Positions 8,309 through 15,775 are shown, numbered from the stretch's first letter. The stretch: DNA of 18,758 nucleotides from Emcibacter sp. (GCA_027019205.1 JALUWZ010000037.1:1-18758); one strand, 5' to 3'. Made by a program: numbers and translations. The notes: a model not told the origin generated them from the letters alone.

Positions 8309-8962
8309 ATGAAATTTGCCCTTGAGCAGCTTAAATCACTGTCCCTCAGCGGGCCACGTCCCGTCATAATTACCGATGCGGATGAAGTGATATTGCATTT
8401 TTCCGATATGCTGCAGGAATATCTGTCAACACGGGGGATGTATGCCAATTTTACCAGCTATGCGCTGGAGGGAAATATCAGATATATCGCCGGCGATGCC
8501 CCGGTTGACCACGCTCTCTTTGGCTCTCTTCTTGATGATTTTTTTGATAATTATGTTGAGAAACAATCGCTTGTAGCCCATGTGGCCCGCCATCTGGAAA
8601 ATCTGTCCACATTATGCGATATTATTATTCTGTCCAATATTCCCCACCAGTTTGCCGACCGCAGGCGTCGGAAATTTGCCGATCTCGGCCTCTCCTATCC
8701 GATGATTTCAAGCAGTGGCCCCAAAGGTCCGGTAATAAAAGCCATCCGGGCAACGACTTCCGGGAAATTAATTTTTATTGATGATATATCCCATCATCAC
8801 AAATCGGTGAAAAAATCCGTACCGGATGCCCTCAGAATTCAGTATATAGCCGATGCCCATCTTGATTCCATTGAAGAAAAATCCCCCTTCTGCCACATCC
8901 GATGCCGCGACTGGCCCCATATCGAACAGGTAATCCGGCATTATCTGCAAAAAGCCGGATAA
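8309..8962 (+). CDS. HAD-fold protein, predicted phosphatase/hydrolase
   Basis: The 217-aa soluble protein keeps the four HAD motifs. Motif I is ITDADEVILHF with D23 as predicted nucleophile and D25 as acid/base. Motif II is IIILSN with S109. A motif III lysine is K139 or K144 in GPKGPVIKAI. Motif IV is FIDDISHHH with D158 and D159. The insert between motif I and II (about residues 30-100) is helical and would be the C1-type cap that sets substrate choice. HAD enzymes usually transfer or hydrolyse phosphate through an aspartyl intermediate; the substrate here is unknown. The start is a plain ATG with only a weak upstream CAGG. It follows the DUF3572 gene by 23 nt and ends just before a strong terminator-like hairpin. 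Confidence 0.8.
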   Translation: MKFALEQLKSLSLSGPRPVIITDADEVILHFSDMLQEYLSTRGMYANFTSYALEGNIRYIAGDAPVDHALFGSLLDDFFDNYVEKQSLVAHVARHLENLSTLCDIIILSNIPHQFADRRRRKFADLGLSYPMISSSGPKGPVIKAIRATTSGKLIFIDDISHHHKSVKKSVPDALRIQYIADAHLDSIEEKSPFCHIRCRDWPHIEQVIRHYLQKAG

Positions 8963-8964
8963 TT

Positions 8965-8989
8965 TTACCCGGCGCCCCGGTAATTTTTT
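8965..8989 (+). terminator. Intrinsic terminator of the DUF3572-HAD operon
   Basis: TTACC (8965-8969) pairs with GGTAA (8979-8983), with a C-C mismatch and two further G-C pairs inside. T6 follows at 8984-8989. The hairpin lies 3 nt after the HAD gene stop codon and separates that operon from the downstream cyclase gene. Confidence 0.65.
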
Positions 8990-9061
8990 CCTGATTCCCC
9001 AATGCAATAAAATTTAACCTTTTAGAATCAACAAGATAGCTAATGGCATATTTTTTGCTTC

Positions 9062-9067
9062 TATAAT
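9062..9067 (+). promoter_or_regulatory. Candidate -10 box upstream of the diguanylate cyclase gene
   Basis: A perfect TATAAT lies 33 nt upstream of the ATG at 9101, after a terminator and an AT-rich stretch. No good -35 box is visible 16-18 bp upstream, so the promoter may be weak or activator-dependent. A GAATC sequence (CcrM-type GANTC) at 9025-9029 and a TTAACC half site at 9014-9019 lie just upstream. Confidence 0.3.
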
Positions 9068-9100
9068 GCTGAATATACTCAACAGCCTACAGGGAATATT

Positions 9101-9790
9101 ATGAATAATTTTACCGTTCCACTGAAACAGCAGGGAAATGCCCCTGCCAATGAAATCAACCGGCTGGCCGATGAATTGCTGATGAATTTCAAGGTGACGG
9201 GAAAAAACCTGTCAACCAAGAGCTGGAATATTCTGGCGGAAATTCTGGACTTTGTGGTTGAGGCCGAACAGACCATTGCCGAACAGAGTGAGCGTATTGA
9301 AACGCTTGAAGTCATGACCCTGACCGATTCGCTGACCGGGCTGTTGAACCGCCGGGGGATCATGCGGGAACTGGAACATGCGGTTGCCATGGCGGAACGT
9401 CACGGCGAATCCGCCTTGTTTGTTTATATCGACCTCGACCATTTCAAGCGGGTCAATGATGATTTCGGCCATGACGTTGGTGATGCCAAGCTGAAATTTG
9501 TTGCAAAATCCCTGCTGTCTTTTATCCGCCATACTGATTATGCCGCCCGGCTGGGCGGTGATGAATTTGCCCTGCTGCTGCGCCATTCCGATTTTGATGG
9601 TGGCAAACAGCGCACCCGATTCGTTCAGCAGCAGCTGAATTTTACCAAATTCTACCATAACGGCCATGTGATTCCCATCCATGCCAGTTTTGGTATTGCG
9701 GAAATATCCCCCGGGGTAAAACTGGAAGATATTATAAGAACCGCTGACCGGCAAATGTACCGGAATAAATCCAGACGGTGCCGCAATTAG
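9101..9790 (+). CDS. Diguanylate cyclase, single GGDEF domain with N-terminal helical region
   Basis: The 229-aa protein has no membrane segment. Residues 1-70 are predicted helical, including a coiled-coil-like stretch (VVEAEQTIAEQSERIETLE) that runs into the GGDEF domain as a dimerising linker. The catalytic domain starts at TLTDSLTGLLNRRG and has the DLDHFKRVND metal/substrate loop. The active-site GGDEF is at 152-156, with an inhibitory-site RxxD (RHTD, 143-146) five residues before it. It should therefore make c-di-GMP from two GTP under product feedback. The sensory input of the N-terminal part is unknown. AGGGA (9091-9095) precedes the ATG by 5 nt. It lies alone between a terminator and the ridA-like operon, about 1.6 kb from pleD's 5' end. 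Confidence 0.93.
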   Translation: MNNFTVPLKQQGNAPANEINRLADELLMNFKVTGKNLSTKSWNILAEILDFVVEAEQTIAEQSERIETLEVMTLTDSLTGLLNRRGIMRELEHAVAMAERHGESALFVYIDLDHFKRVNDDFGHDVGDAKLKFVAKSLLSFIRHTDYAARLGGDEFALLLRHSDFDGGKQRTRFVQQQLNFTKFYHNGHVIPIHASFGIAEISPGVKLEDIIRTADRQMYRNKSRRCRN

Positions 9791-9817
9791 CTTATTCATG
9801 TAAATCAAGCGGCGGAT

Positions 9818-9846
9818 TGTTGCTTTTCTTCCCCGGCGACTATATT
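9818..9846 (+). promoter_or_regulatory. Weak candidate promoter of the RidA/GDPD/FemAB operon
   Basis: TTGTTG (9818-9823) and TATATT (9841-9846) are 17 bp apart, 38 nt upstream of the RidA start at 9885. The -35 match is poor (3 of 6), so this is only a candidate. The location, between an isolated gene and a coupled operon, is where a promoter is expected. Confidence 0.25.
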
Positions 9847-9884
9847 CTGAAATCAGCAGAAATTACAGGAAGAAAACCCCCGTC

Positions 9885-10355
9885 ATGAGCAGTAGCGTTG
9901 AACAGAATCTTGAAAATCTTGGCATTGTCCTGCCCACCCCCATGGCCCCGGTGGCCAATTATGTTCCCTTTGTCCGAACCGGCAATCTACTCTCTATTTC
10001 GGGTCAGATTCCGGTCGATAGTACGGGGGAGTTCCCCTATCTCGGCAAGGTGGGACAGGAGGTCAGCCCGGAGGATGGTGCCCGTGCCGCCCGGTTATGC
10101 GCCATAAATATTATCAGTCAGGCCCGCATGGCCTGCGGCGGGGACCTCGGGCGTATTGTCCGCATTGTAAAGCTCGGCGCCTTTGTCAATTGTATTGACG
10201 GCTTTACCGGACAGCCCGCTGTCGTCAACGGGGCATCAGACCTTATGGTTGCGGTCTTTGGCGAGGCCGGGAAACATTCCCGGTCCGCCGTTGGCACCAA
10301 CTCCCTGCCGCTTGATGTTCCTGTCGAGATTGACGCCCTTATCGAGATTTCATGA
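9885..10355 (+). CDS. RidA family protein (YjgF/YER057c/UK114-like)
   Basis: The 156-aa protein carries the RidA fold pattern: NYVPFVRTGNLLSISGQIP, a helix with AARLCAINIISQ, and SRSAVGTNSLPLDVPVEIDALIEI at the end. R133 sits where the substrate-carboxylate arginine of RidA (R105 in E. coli) lies. RidA proteins form trimers and hydrolyse reactive enamine/imine intermediates. This longer variant, with an N-terminal extension and a GFTGQPAVVNGASDL segment, resembles the subgroup often annotated as endoribonuclease L-PSP-like, whose substrate is not established, so I give no gene symbol. AGGA lies rather far (about 12 nt) from the ATG. The stop overlaps the start of the next gene (ATGA). Confidence 0.92.
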   Translation: MSSSVEQNLENLGIVLPTPMAPVANYVPFVRTGNLLSISGQIPVDSTGEFPYLGKVGQEVSPEDGARAARLCAINIISQARMACGGDLGRIVRIVKLGAFVNCIDGFTGQPAVVNGASDLMVAVFGEAGKHSRSAVGTNSLPLDVPVEIDALIEIS

Positions 10356-11104
10356 CCTGTAGCTGGCTTGTTGACATACCCTTTGCCCATCGGGGATTGC
10401 ATGGTCCGGTGAGCGGGGCCGCTGAAAATTCCCTGTCTGCCTTCAGGGCGGCGAATGCGCGCCATCACGGGGTCGAGATTGATGTCCTGTTAAGCCGGGA
10501 TAACAGGCCGGTGGTGTTTCATGATATGGCGCTTGGACGGATGACAGGCCGGGCGGGCGAGCTACAGGATTTCACCGCAGACGAGCTGTCGCATTTTCCC
10601 CTCGGGGATACGACAGATCATCCCATGACGCTCGGGCAGATTCTGGATAATATCAGTCCCGACTATCCTGTCCTGATTGAAATCAAGGCCGACCAGCGGC
10701 GGCCCGCCGACATTGCCGAGGCGACTTTTGAGGCCATTCAGGGCTATTCCGGGCCGAAGGCCGTCATGTCCTTTGACCCCGGAATTGTCCGCTGGTTTCA
10801 GCGGCAGGCCCCTGATATGCCGCGCGGGCTTGTGGCGACCCGCGACAATGACGGCAGCCTGCCGGACAAATATTTTGACCCGGCGGAACAGCGCCGCCTT
10901 GTCGACAGCCTGTCGGTTGATTTCATCGCCTATGACATCGTCGGTCTGCCCAACGAGGCAACAGAATATTGCCGGGAAAAGAACATCCCGGTGCTGACAT
11001 GGACCATCCGCACAGAGGAACAGCACCGGAAAGCAGCACAATATTGCGACAATATCATCTATGAGAGTATGAACGGGATTATGAACGGGATTCCGGGGGA
11101 ATGA
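10352..11104 (+). CDS. Glycerophosphodiester phosphodiesterase (GDPD/UgpQ type)
   Basis: The 250-aa protein has the GDPD TIM-barrel catalytic set: H13-R14 in AHRG, E42 and D44 in VEIDV, and H57-D58 in FHD. The usual ENT segment is ENS here (25-27). Later segments (PVLIEIKAD and the C-terminal PVLTWTIRTEEQ) match metal-binding and barrel-closing parts of the family. No signal peptide is visible, so it should be cytoplasmic, splitting glycerophosphodiesters into sn-glycerol 3-phosphate and an alcohol. The ATG overlaps the RidA gene stop and the TGA overlaps the next ATG, so all three proteins are translationally coupled. The exact diester substrate is unknown. Confidence 0.93.
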   Translation: MTCSWLVDIPFAHRGLHGPVSGAAENSLSAFRAANARHHGVEIDVLLSRDNRPVVFHDMALGRMTGRAGELQDFTADELSHFPLGDTTDHPMTLGQILDNISPDYPVLIEIKADQRRPADIAEATFEAIQGYSGPKAVMSFDPGIVRWFQRQAPDMPRGLVATRDNDGSLPDKYFDPAEQRRLVDSLSVDFIAYDIVGLPNEATEYCREKNIPVLTWTIRTEEQHRKAAQYCDNIIYESMNGIMNGIPGE

Positions 11105-12261
11105 GCCGTTACCACACCCGCATCCTTACCCGCCTGAATGACATCAGTCCGGAAGACTGGAATAACTGCTGTTATAACGCCACCACCCGCCATAACCCCT
11201 TTGTCAGCCATGAGTTCCTCTCGGCGCTTGAGGATAGCGGCTGTGCCACGGCAGAGAGCGGCTGGCAGCCGCAGCATATCATCGTCAGTGAACGGGGCCG
11301 GATGGTCGGCGCCATGCCGCTTTACCTGAAAAGCCATTCCATGGGCGAATATGTCTTTGACCAGCCATGGGCCAATGCGTTTCAAAATGCCGGGGGGCGC
11401 TATTATCCAAAGCTCCAGTCCTCGGTCCCCTTCACGCCGGTCACCGGCCAACGGCTGATGACCCGCCCGGATACAGACCCGGCACCGGTCCGGGAGAAGC
11501 TTGTCAACACTGCCCTCTCACTGGTGGCGCAGCGCGGGCTTTCCTCGCTCCATGTGACCTTTGCCGAACAGCAGGAGCAGGAATTTCTGGAGGGGCGCGG
11601 TTTTCTGTCCCGGCTTGATCAGCAATTCCACTGGCTGAATGACGGCTATGGCAGTTTCGATGATTTTCTGGCGGCCCTGTCGTCGCGCAAACGCAAAAAT
11701 ATCCGCAAAGAACGCAAAGGGGCGGTCATCAATGATATTGAGATCGAGCTTCTCACCGGCGCCGACATCACCGAACAACACTGGGACCGTTATTTCACTT
11801 TCTATCTCGACACCGGTCAGCGCAAATGGGGACAGCCTTATCTCAACCGGCTGTTCTTTTCCCTGCTCCACGAAAGGCTGCCGGAACGGACCCTGTTGAT
11901 TATGGCAAAACGCCATGGCAGATATATCGCAGGCGCGTTAAATCTGATCAGTGATGATACCCTCTATGGCCGCTACTGGGGGGCGACAGAGCATCATAAA
12001 TATCTGCATTTCGAGGTCTGCTATTATCAGGCAATAGACTATGCCATCCGTCACGGCCTGAAAAAGGTCGAGGCCGGGGCGCAGGGCGAGCATAAACTTG
12101 CGCGCGGCTATCTGCCGACCACGACCCGCAGCAGCCACTGGATCAGCAACCCGTCCTTCCGCGACGCCATCGCCGACTATCTCACCCGGGAAAGAGAGGC
12201 CGTAACACAGGACAAACAGGTCCTGCTACATTTTGCCCCCTTCAGAAAAGACAAGCTGTAA
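11101..12261 (+). CDS. FemAB-like/GNAT-fold protein (PF04339, DUF482 type)
   Basis: The 386-aa soluble protein has the marks of the alphaproteobacterial DUF482/FemAB-like family: an early NPFVSHEFLSALEDSG segment, SSRKRKNIRKERK in the middle, and the C-terminal signature GRYWGA...FEVCYYQAIDYAI followed by EAGAQGEHKLARGY. FemAB-like enzymes transfer aminoacyl groups, and the family is labelled peptidoglycan-related in databases, but the actual reaction of this branch is not established as far as I know. Its start codon overlaps the GDPD stop (ATGA). The region after the stop is shared with the end of the convergent gene. Confidence 0.9.
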   Translation: MSRYHTRILTRLNDISPEDWNNCCYNATTRHNPFVSHEFLSALEDSGCATAESGWQPQHIIVSERGRMVGAMPLYLKSHSMGEYVFDQPWANAFQNAGGRYYPKLQSSVPFTPVTGQRLMTRPDTDPAPVREKLVNTALSLVAQRGLSSLHVTFAEQQEQEFLEGRGFLSRLDQQFHWLNDGYGSFDDFLAALSSRKRKNIRKERKGAVINDIEIELLTGADITEQHWDRYFTFYLDTGQRKWGQPYLNRLFFSLLHERLPERTLLIMAKRHGRYIAGALNLISDDTLYGRYWGATEHHKYLHFEVCYYQAIDYAIRHGLKKVEAGAQGEHKLARGYLPTTTRSSHWISNPSFRDAIADYLTREREAVTQDKQVLLHFAPFRKDKL

Positions 12262-12290
12262 AAACAGCGCCGGTTATTTCCCGGCCTGTT
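12258..12290 (-). terminator. Intrinsic terminator overlapping the DUF6491-like gene end
   Basis: On the minus strand AACAG-GCCGG (12290-12281) pairs with CCGGC-x-CTGTT (12273-12263), a 10-bp stem with one bulged base and a 7-nt loop. A run of five T (12265 side to 12261 region) follows. The TAA stop codon of the gene (12276-12274) lies in the loop, so the stem is partly coding. On the plus strand no T run follows, so it is a one-way terminator, although the hairpin could also protect the 3' end of the FemAB-like mRNA. Confidence 0.6.
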
Positions 12291-12693
12291 CATCTGCCTT
12301 GGGCTTTTTAACATATTCTTCGAATTTACCCAGACCGCAGGTCGGGCCGGGGATATTACTGCTCGAATCAAAAACGGTAATCAGGTCAACATTACACAGC
12401 TGATTGGTGGAAAGACTGTAGCTGAAAGATTTTTCATAGCCAAGCCGCGAGCAACGATTTGGCAACCGGTTAACATAGGCCTTGTCTCCCTTCATCAGGA
12501 AAAGAATAGTATAGTCATCAATCACCCGGCTGGTATCAATCCGGGTCAGAGAGACACATAGCCGGGTCTTGCCGGTTTTCTGGTAATTCTCCAGCGCCTT
12601 CGCCAGTTTATCAGCCTTTTTTGCCGTCCCCGCCAGCGCAGAAGTCGAGACAAAGGTCATCATCAGTATTAAAATAAAAGATTTCTTAAACAT
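12274..12693 (-). CDS. Small secreted four-cysteine protein, DUF6491-like
   Basis: The 139-aa protein begins with a clear Sec signal peptide (KK, a hydrophobic core, then SALA before G22). The mature part has a Lys-rich helix, then C46, C81, C100 and C119, which could form two disulfides in the periplasm. The pattern RVIDDYTILFLMKGDKAYVNRLPNRC...YSLSTNQLCNVDLITVFD and GPTCGLGKFEEY fits what I recall of DUF6491, a proteobacterial family of unknown function. A strong AAGGAG (12700-12705) precedes the ATG by 6 nt. A possible -10 box (TATACT, 12719-12714) lies so close to it that the leader would be very short. It follows clpA on the same strand after 80 bp but probably has its own promoter. Confidence 0.8.
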   Translation of the reverse strand: MFKKSFILILMMTFVSTSALAGTAKKADKLAKALENYQKTGKTRLCVSLTRIDTSRVIDDYTILFLMKGDKAYVNRLPNRCSRLGYEKSFSYSLSTNQLCNVDLITVFDSSSNIPGPTCGLGKFEEYVKKPKADEQAGK

Positions 12694-12773
12694 CTTATTC
12701 TCCTTTTAACAACAGTATAACATTCCCCGCCTTTACCCCGCATGAACAGATTATAATTCGGGATTTTATTGAC

Positions 12774-15092
12774 TTACTTGACATATTCGTTCGATTTTCC
12801 CGAGCTTTTATCAGTAATTTTCCGGATCGGCGTCGGGGCCGGTTCAATATCAAAAACCAGCTTGTCCTCTTTCACCCTGACCAGAACCTCACCGCCGTCA
12901 ACCAGTTTGCCGAACAGCAGTTCATTGGCCAGCGGTTTCTTGATATATTCCTGGATAGTCCGGGCCAGAGGCCGGGCGCCGTAAAGCCGGTCATAGCCTT
13001 TTTCCGACAGCCATGTCTTGGCCGCCGGGGTGAGGGAAATATTGACCTTGCGCTCCTCTAGCTGCATTTCAAGCTCAAGAATGAATTTCTCAACCACCTG
13101 TCCCATAACCTCAACCGATAAATTCCTGAAGGGAACCGTGGCATCAAGCCGGTTGCGGAATTCGGGGGTAAAGAGCTTTTTAATCGCTTCCTCGTCATCG
13201 CCCTCCCTGACACCCGCGCCAAAGCCGATGGCCTCGCGGCTCATCTCCATCGCCCCGGCATTGGTGGTCATGACCAGAATAACATTACGGAAATCTATTT
13301 TCTTGCCATTGCTGTCGGTCAATCTGCCATGGTCCATCACCTGGAGTAGAATATTGTAAATATCCGGATGGGCCTTTTCAATTTCATCAAGCAGGATAAC
13401 GCAGTGGGGGGACTGATCCACCGCATCGGTCAGCAACCCGCCCTGATCATAGCCAACATAGCCGGGCGGCGCACCGATCAACCGCGATACCGAATGACGT
13501 TCCATATATTCCGACATGTCAAAACGGTGCAATTCGAGACCGAGCAGACTGGCCAGCTGTTTCGTAACTTCGGTCTTGCCAACGCCGGTCGGGCCGCAAA
13601 ACAGATAGCTGCCGATCGGCTTGTCATCGGCCCTAAGACCGGCCCGGGCAAGGCGGATGGCATCGGTCAAAACCCCGATAGCCTTGTCCTGACCGTAAAT
13701 GACCCTTTTCAGGTCGGTATCTATACTTTCCAGGATTGCTGTATCATCCTTTGACACGGATTTCGCCGGAATGCGGGCAATTTTGGACACCACGGATTCC
13801 ACATCGGTGACCGAGATATTCTTTTTGCGCTTTTCCGGCGACAGCAACATCTGTGACGCCCCGACCTCGTCAATGACATCGATCGACTTATCAGGCTGCT
13901 TGCGGTCATTGATATGGCGTGAGGACAGATCGACGGCGGCCTCAATCACCTCGTCACTGTATTTTACCCCGTGATGCGCCTCAAAATATTTTTTCAGGCC
14001 CTTCAGGATTTCCTTGGCCTCCGGAATGGTTGGCTCGACAATATCAATTTTCTGGAATCGCCTGAGCAAGGCCCGGTCTTTTTCAAAATGGGAACGATAT
14101 TCCTTGTAAGTTGTTGACCCGATACAGCGAATGGTCCCCGAAGACAGGGCGGGCTTGAGCATATTGGAGGCGTCCATCGCCCCGCCACTGGTTGCTCCGG
14201 CACCGATAATGGTGTGAATTTCGTCAATGAACAGGATCGCCCCGTCATGCTGCTCGACCTCGGCAATAACTGCTTTCAGCCGCTGCTCGAAATCACCCCG
14301 ATATCTTGTACCGGCAAGCAGGGTGCCCATATCAAGGCAGAATATCGTCGCATTCTGCAACACTTCCGGGACTTTCTTTTCGATTATCTGCCGGGCCAGC
14401 CCCTCGGCAATGGCGGTTTTGCCAACTCCGGGGTCGCCAACATAGAGCGGATTATTTTTGGACCGGCGACACAGAATCTGAATGGTCCGCTCGACCTCTT
14501 TCTTGCGGCCAACAAGCCGGTCAATCTTTCCTGCACGGGCCTTCTCATTAAGGTCAACACAGTATTTTTCCAGCGCCGTTTCTTCCCGTTCCCCGACATC
14601 TTCCATATCTTCGTCTGTTTCCGGATTGCCGCCTTCCTTGCGGGTTTTTCCGTCGGATTTCGCCAGGCCGTGGGAAACGTAACTTACCGCATCCAGCCGG
14701 GTCATGTCATATTGCTGAAGGAAGAAAACCGCATGGCTTTCACGCTCGGAGAAAATTGCAATCAGCACATTGGCCCCGGTGACTTCCTCACGCCCGGAAC
14801 TTTGCACATGCAGGATTGACCGCTGGATCACGCGCTGAAACCCCGAAGTCGGGCTGGCTTCGCCGCCCTGCCCGGTCTTGATATTGTCAAGTTCCAGATC
14901 AAGATAAGCCTTTATTTCAGCCCGGAGCCGACGCACATTGACCTCACACGCGCGCAGCACAGCCACCGCATCCTTGTCATCCAGAAGCCCGTAGAGCAGA
15001 TGTTCCAGCGTGGCGAATTCATGATTGCGCAGATTGGCCTCACCCACCGCCCGGTGGAGGGTATGTTCAAGATCAGGCGAAAAAGTTGGCAT
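12774..15092 (-). CDS. clpA: ATP-dependent Clp protease ATP-binding subunit ClpA
   Basis: The 772-aa AAA+ unfoldase has a Clp N-domain (about 1-140), an acidic linker, and D1 with Walker A GDPGVGKT (219-226) and Walker B FIDE (D290/E291). D2 follows with Walker A GPTGVGKT (500-507) and Walker B LLDE (D569/E570). The ClpP-docking loop has IGF at 622-624. It forms hexamers on ClpP in the cytoplasm and unfolds N-degron and other substrates, with clpS encoding the adaptor just upstream. The start at 15092 (MPTFSPDLEHTL) is chosen because AAGGAG lies 8 nt upstream and matches family N-termini. The frame is open to an ATG ending at 15119, but that would overlap clpS by 22 nt and lacks a good ribosome site. 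No ClpP gene is in the window. Confidence 0.97.
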   Translation of the reverse strand: MPTFSPDLEHTLHRAVGEANLRNHEFATLEHLLYGLLDDKDAVAVLRACEVNVRRLRAEIKAYLDLELDNIKTGQGGEASPTSGFQRVIQRSILHVQSSGREEVTGANVLIAIFSERESHAVFFLQQYDMTRLDAVSYVSHGLAKSDGKTRKEGGNPETDEDMEDVGEREETALEKYCVDLNEKARAGKIDRLVGRKKEVERTIQILCRRSKNNPLYVGDPGVGKTAIAEGLARQIIEKKVPEVLQNATIFCLDMGTLLAGTRYRGDFEQRLKAVIAEVEQHDGAILFIDEIHTIIGAGATSGGAMDASNMLKPALSSGTIRCIGSTTYKEYRSHFEKDRALLRRFQKIDIVEPTIPEAKEILKGLKKYFEAHHGVKYSDEVIEAAVDLSSRHINDRKQPDKSIDVIDEVGASQMLLSPEKRKKNISVTDVESVVSKIARIPAKSVSKDDTAILESIDTDLKRVIYGQDKAIGVLTDAIRLARAGLRADDKPIGSYLFCGPTGVGKTEVTKQLASLLGLELHRFDMSEYMERHSVSRLIGAPPGYVGYDQGGLLTDAVDQSPHCVILLDEIEKAHPDIYNILLQVMDHGRLTDSNGKKIDFRNVILVMTTNAGAMEMSREAIGFGAGVREGDDEEAIKKLFTPEFRNRLDATVPFRNLSVEVMGQVVEKFILELEMQLEERKVNISLTPAAKTWLSEKGYDRLYGARPLARTIQEYIKKPLANELLFGKLVDGGEVLVRVKEDKLVFDIEPAPTPIRKITDKSSGKSNEYVK

Positions 15093-15097
15093 AATGG

Positions 15098-15436
15098 TTA
15101 CTCCTTTTCCAGGGTACATTGCAGGGGATGCTCGTTGCGTCGCGCCATATCGATCACCTGCATAACCTTGGTTTCCGCAATTTCAAAACTATAGACACCA
15201 CACAGCCCGACACCTGTCTGATGTACATTCAACATGATTTTTACCGCCTCATCTTCTGTTTTCTGAAAATAGGTCAGAAGAATATGAACCACAAAATCCA
15301 TCGGGGTATAATCATCATTCAGCATCAGGACCTTGTACATCGGCGGTTTTTGGGTCCGGGGGCGTGTTCTGGTCAAAACCCCGCTTTTGCCCTTGTCCTG
15401 CCCGATAGGGTCATTGTCTTTCTGGTCTTCACTCAT
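15098..15436 (-). CDS. clpS: ATP-dependent Clp protease adaptor protein ClpS
   Basis: The 112-aa protein matches ClpS: a flexible N-terminal tail (1-32), then YKVLMLNDDYTPMDFVV with the N-degron pocket residues N40 and D41 and gate M46, then the pocket histidine H72 in NVHQTG, and the ending NEHPLQCTLEKE. ClpS binds proteins with N-terminal Leu, Phe, Trp or Tyr and hands them to ClpA. Its stop lies 5 nt before the clpA ATG, so the two form an operon, and its last Lys-Glu codons supply the clpA Shine-Dalgarno. Only a weak ribosome site precedes its own ATG. A perfect TATAAT on the minus strand (15544-15539), about 100 nt upstream, could be its -10 box, but no good -35 is seen. Confidence 0.97.
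   Translation of the reverse strand: MSEDQKDNDPIGQDKGKSGVLTRTRPRTQKPPMYKVLMLNDDYTPMDFVVHILLTYFQKTEDEAVKIMLNVHQTGVGLCGVYSFEIAETKVMQVIDMARRNEHPLQCTLEKE
15101..15106 (-). promoter_or_regulatory. Ribosome binding site that fixes the clpA start
   Basis: On the minus strand AAGGAG lies 8 nt before the ATG at 15092 and is formed by the last two sense codons (Lys, Glu) of clpS. Ribosomes ending clpS would sit over it, so the two proteins are probably translationally coupled. Confidence 0.7.
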
Positions 15437-15649
15437 TGATCAGCCATAATAATATTTTAAATTCATCCTCTATATTACATAGAAACTCCGACGCCAATTT
15501 AAAGATGCTAACACAGAAATGCGGCAAAACTATTGCCTATTATAACTATCCATTCCCAAGCTACCATTAAAATAGCAGAATTTGCGGATATGGGAAAGTG
15601 GCATGGTTTCGGGGGGCCATGAAGAGACAATTCTTCCGGGCCAGATCCG

Positions 15650-15665
15650 GTCCCGGACCCGGGAC
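15650..15665 (-). other. GC-rich hairpin in the tRNA-Gln 3' trailer
   Basis: GTCCCGG and CCGGGAC are perfect inverted arms around a 2-nt centre (in practice a 6-bp stem with a 4-nt loop). The hairpin starts 4 nt after the encoded CCA of the tRNA. No T run follows directly, so it may be a processing or Rho-linked stem rather than a classical terminator. The rest of 15437-15649 shows no gene that I can support. Confidence 0.4.
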
Positions 15666-15669
15666 GGAA

Positions 15670-15744
15670 TGGTTGGGGTGGCAGGATTCGAACCTGCGCA
15701 TGACGGGATCAAAACCCGTTGCCTTACCACTTGGCTACACCCCA
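15670..15744 (-). tRNA. tRNA-Gln (anticodon UUG), CCA encoded
   Basis: The minus strand folds into a full cloverleaf. The acceptor stem TGGGGTG pairs with CACCCCA, a 3-bp D stem GCC/GGC closes a 9-nt loop, and the anticodon stem ACGGG/CCCGT holds the loop TTTTGAT (anticodon TTG). There is a 5-nt variable loop, and the T stem GCAGG/CCTGC holds the TTCGAAT loop. Discriminator A73 and an encoded CCA follow (75 nt in all). The U1-A72 pair is a known recognition feature of tRNA-Gln for the GatCAB amidotransferase, consistent with indirect Gln-tRNA formation in alphaproteobacteria. Confidence 0.97.
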
Positions 15745-15775
15745 CCGGATAAGCAAATAACCGAAAGATGCCGCG

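Noticed and set aside
14214..14819. 201-residue plus-strand open frame inside clpA
   Set aside because: It lies opposite the conserved AAA+ domain and has no independent support.
15093..15119. Earlier clpA start giving 9 extra residues
   Set aside because: It would overlap clpS and lacks a good ribosome site; MPTFSPDLEHTL with AAGGAG upstream fits the family.
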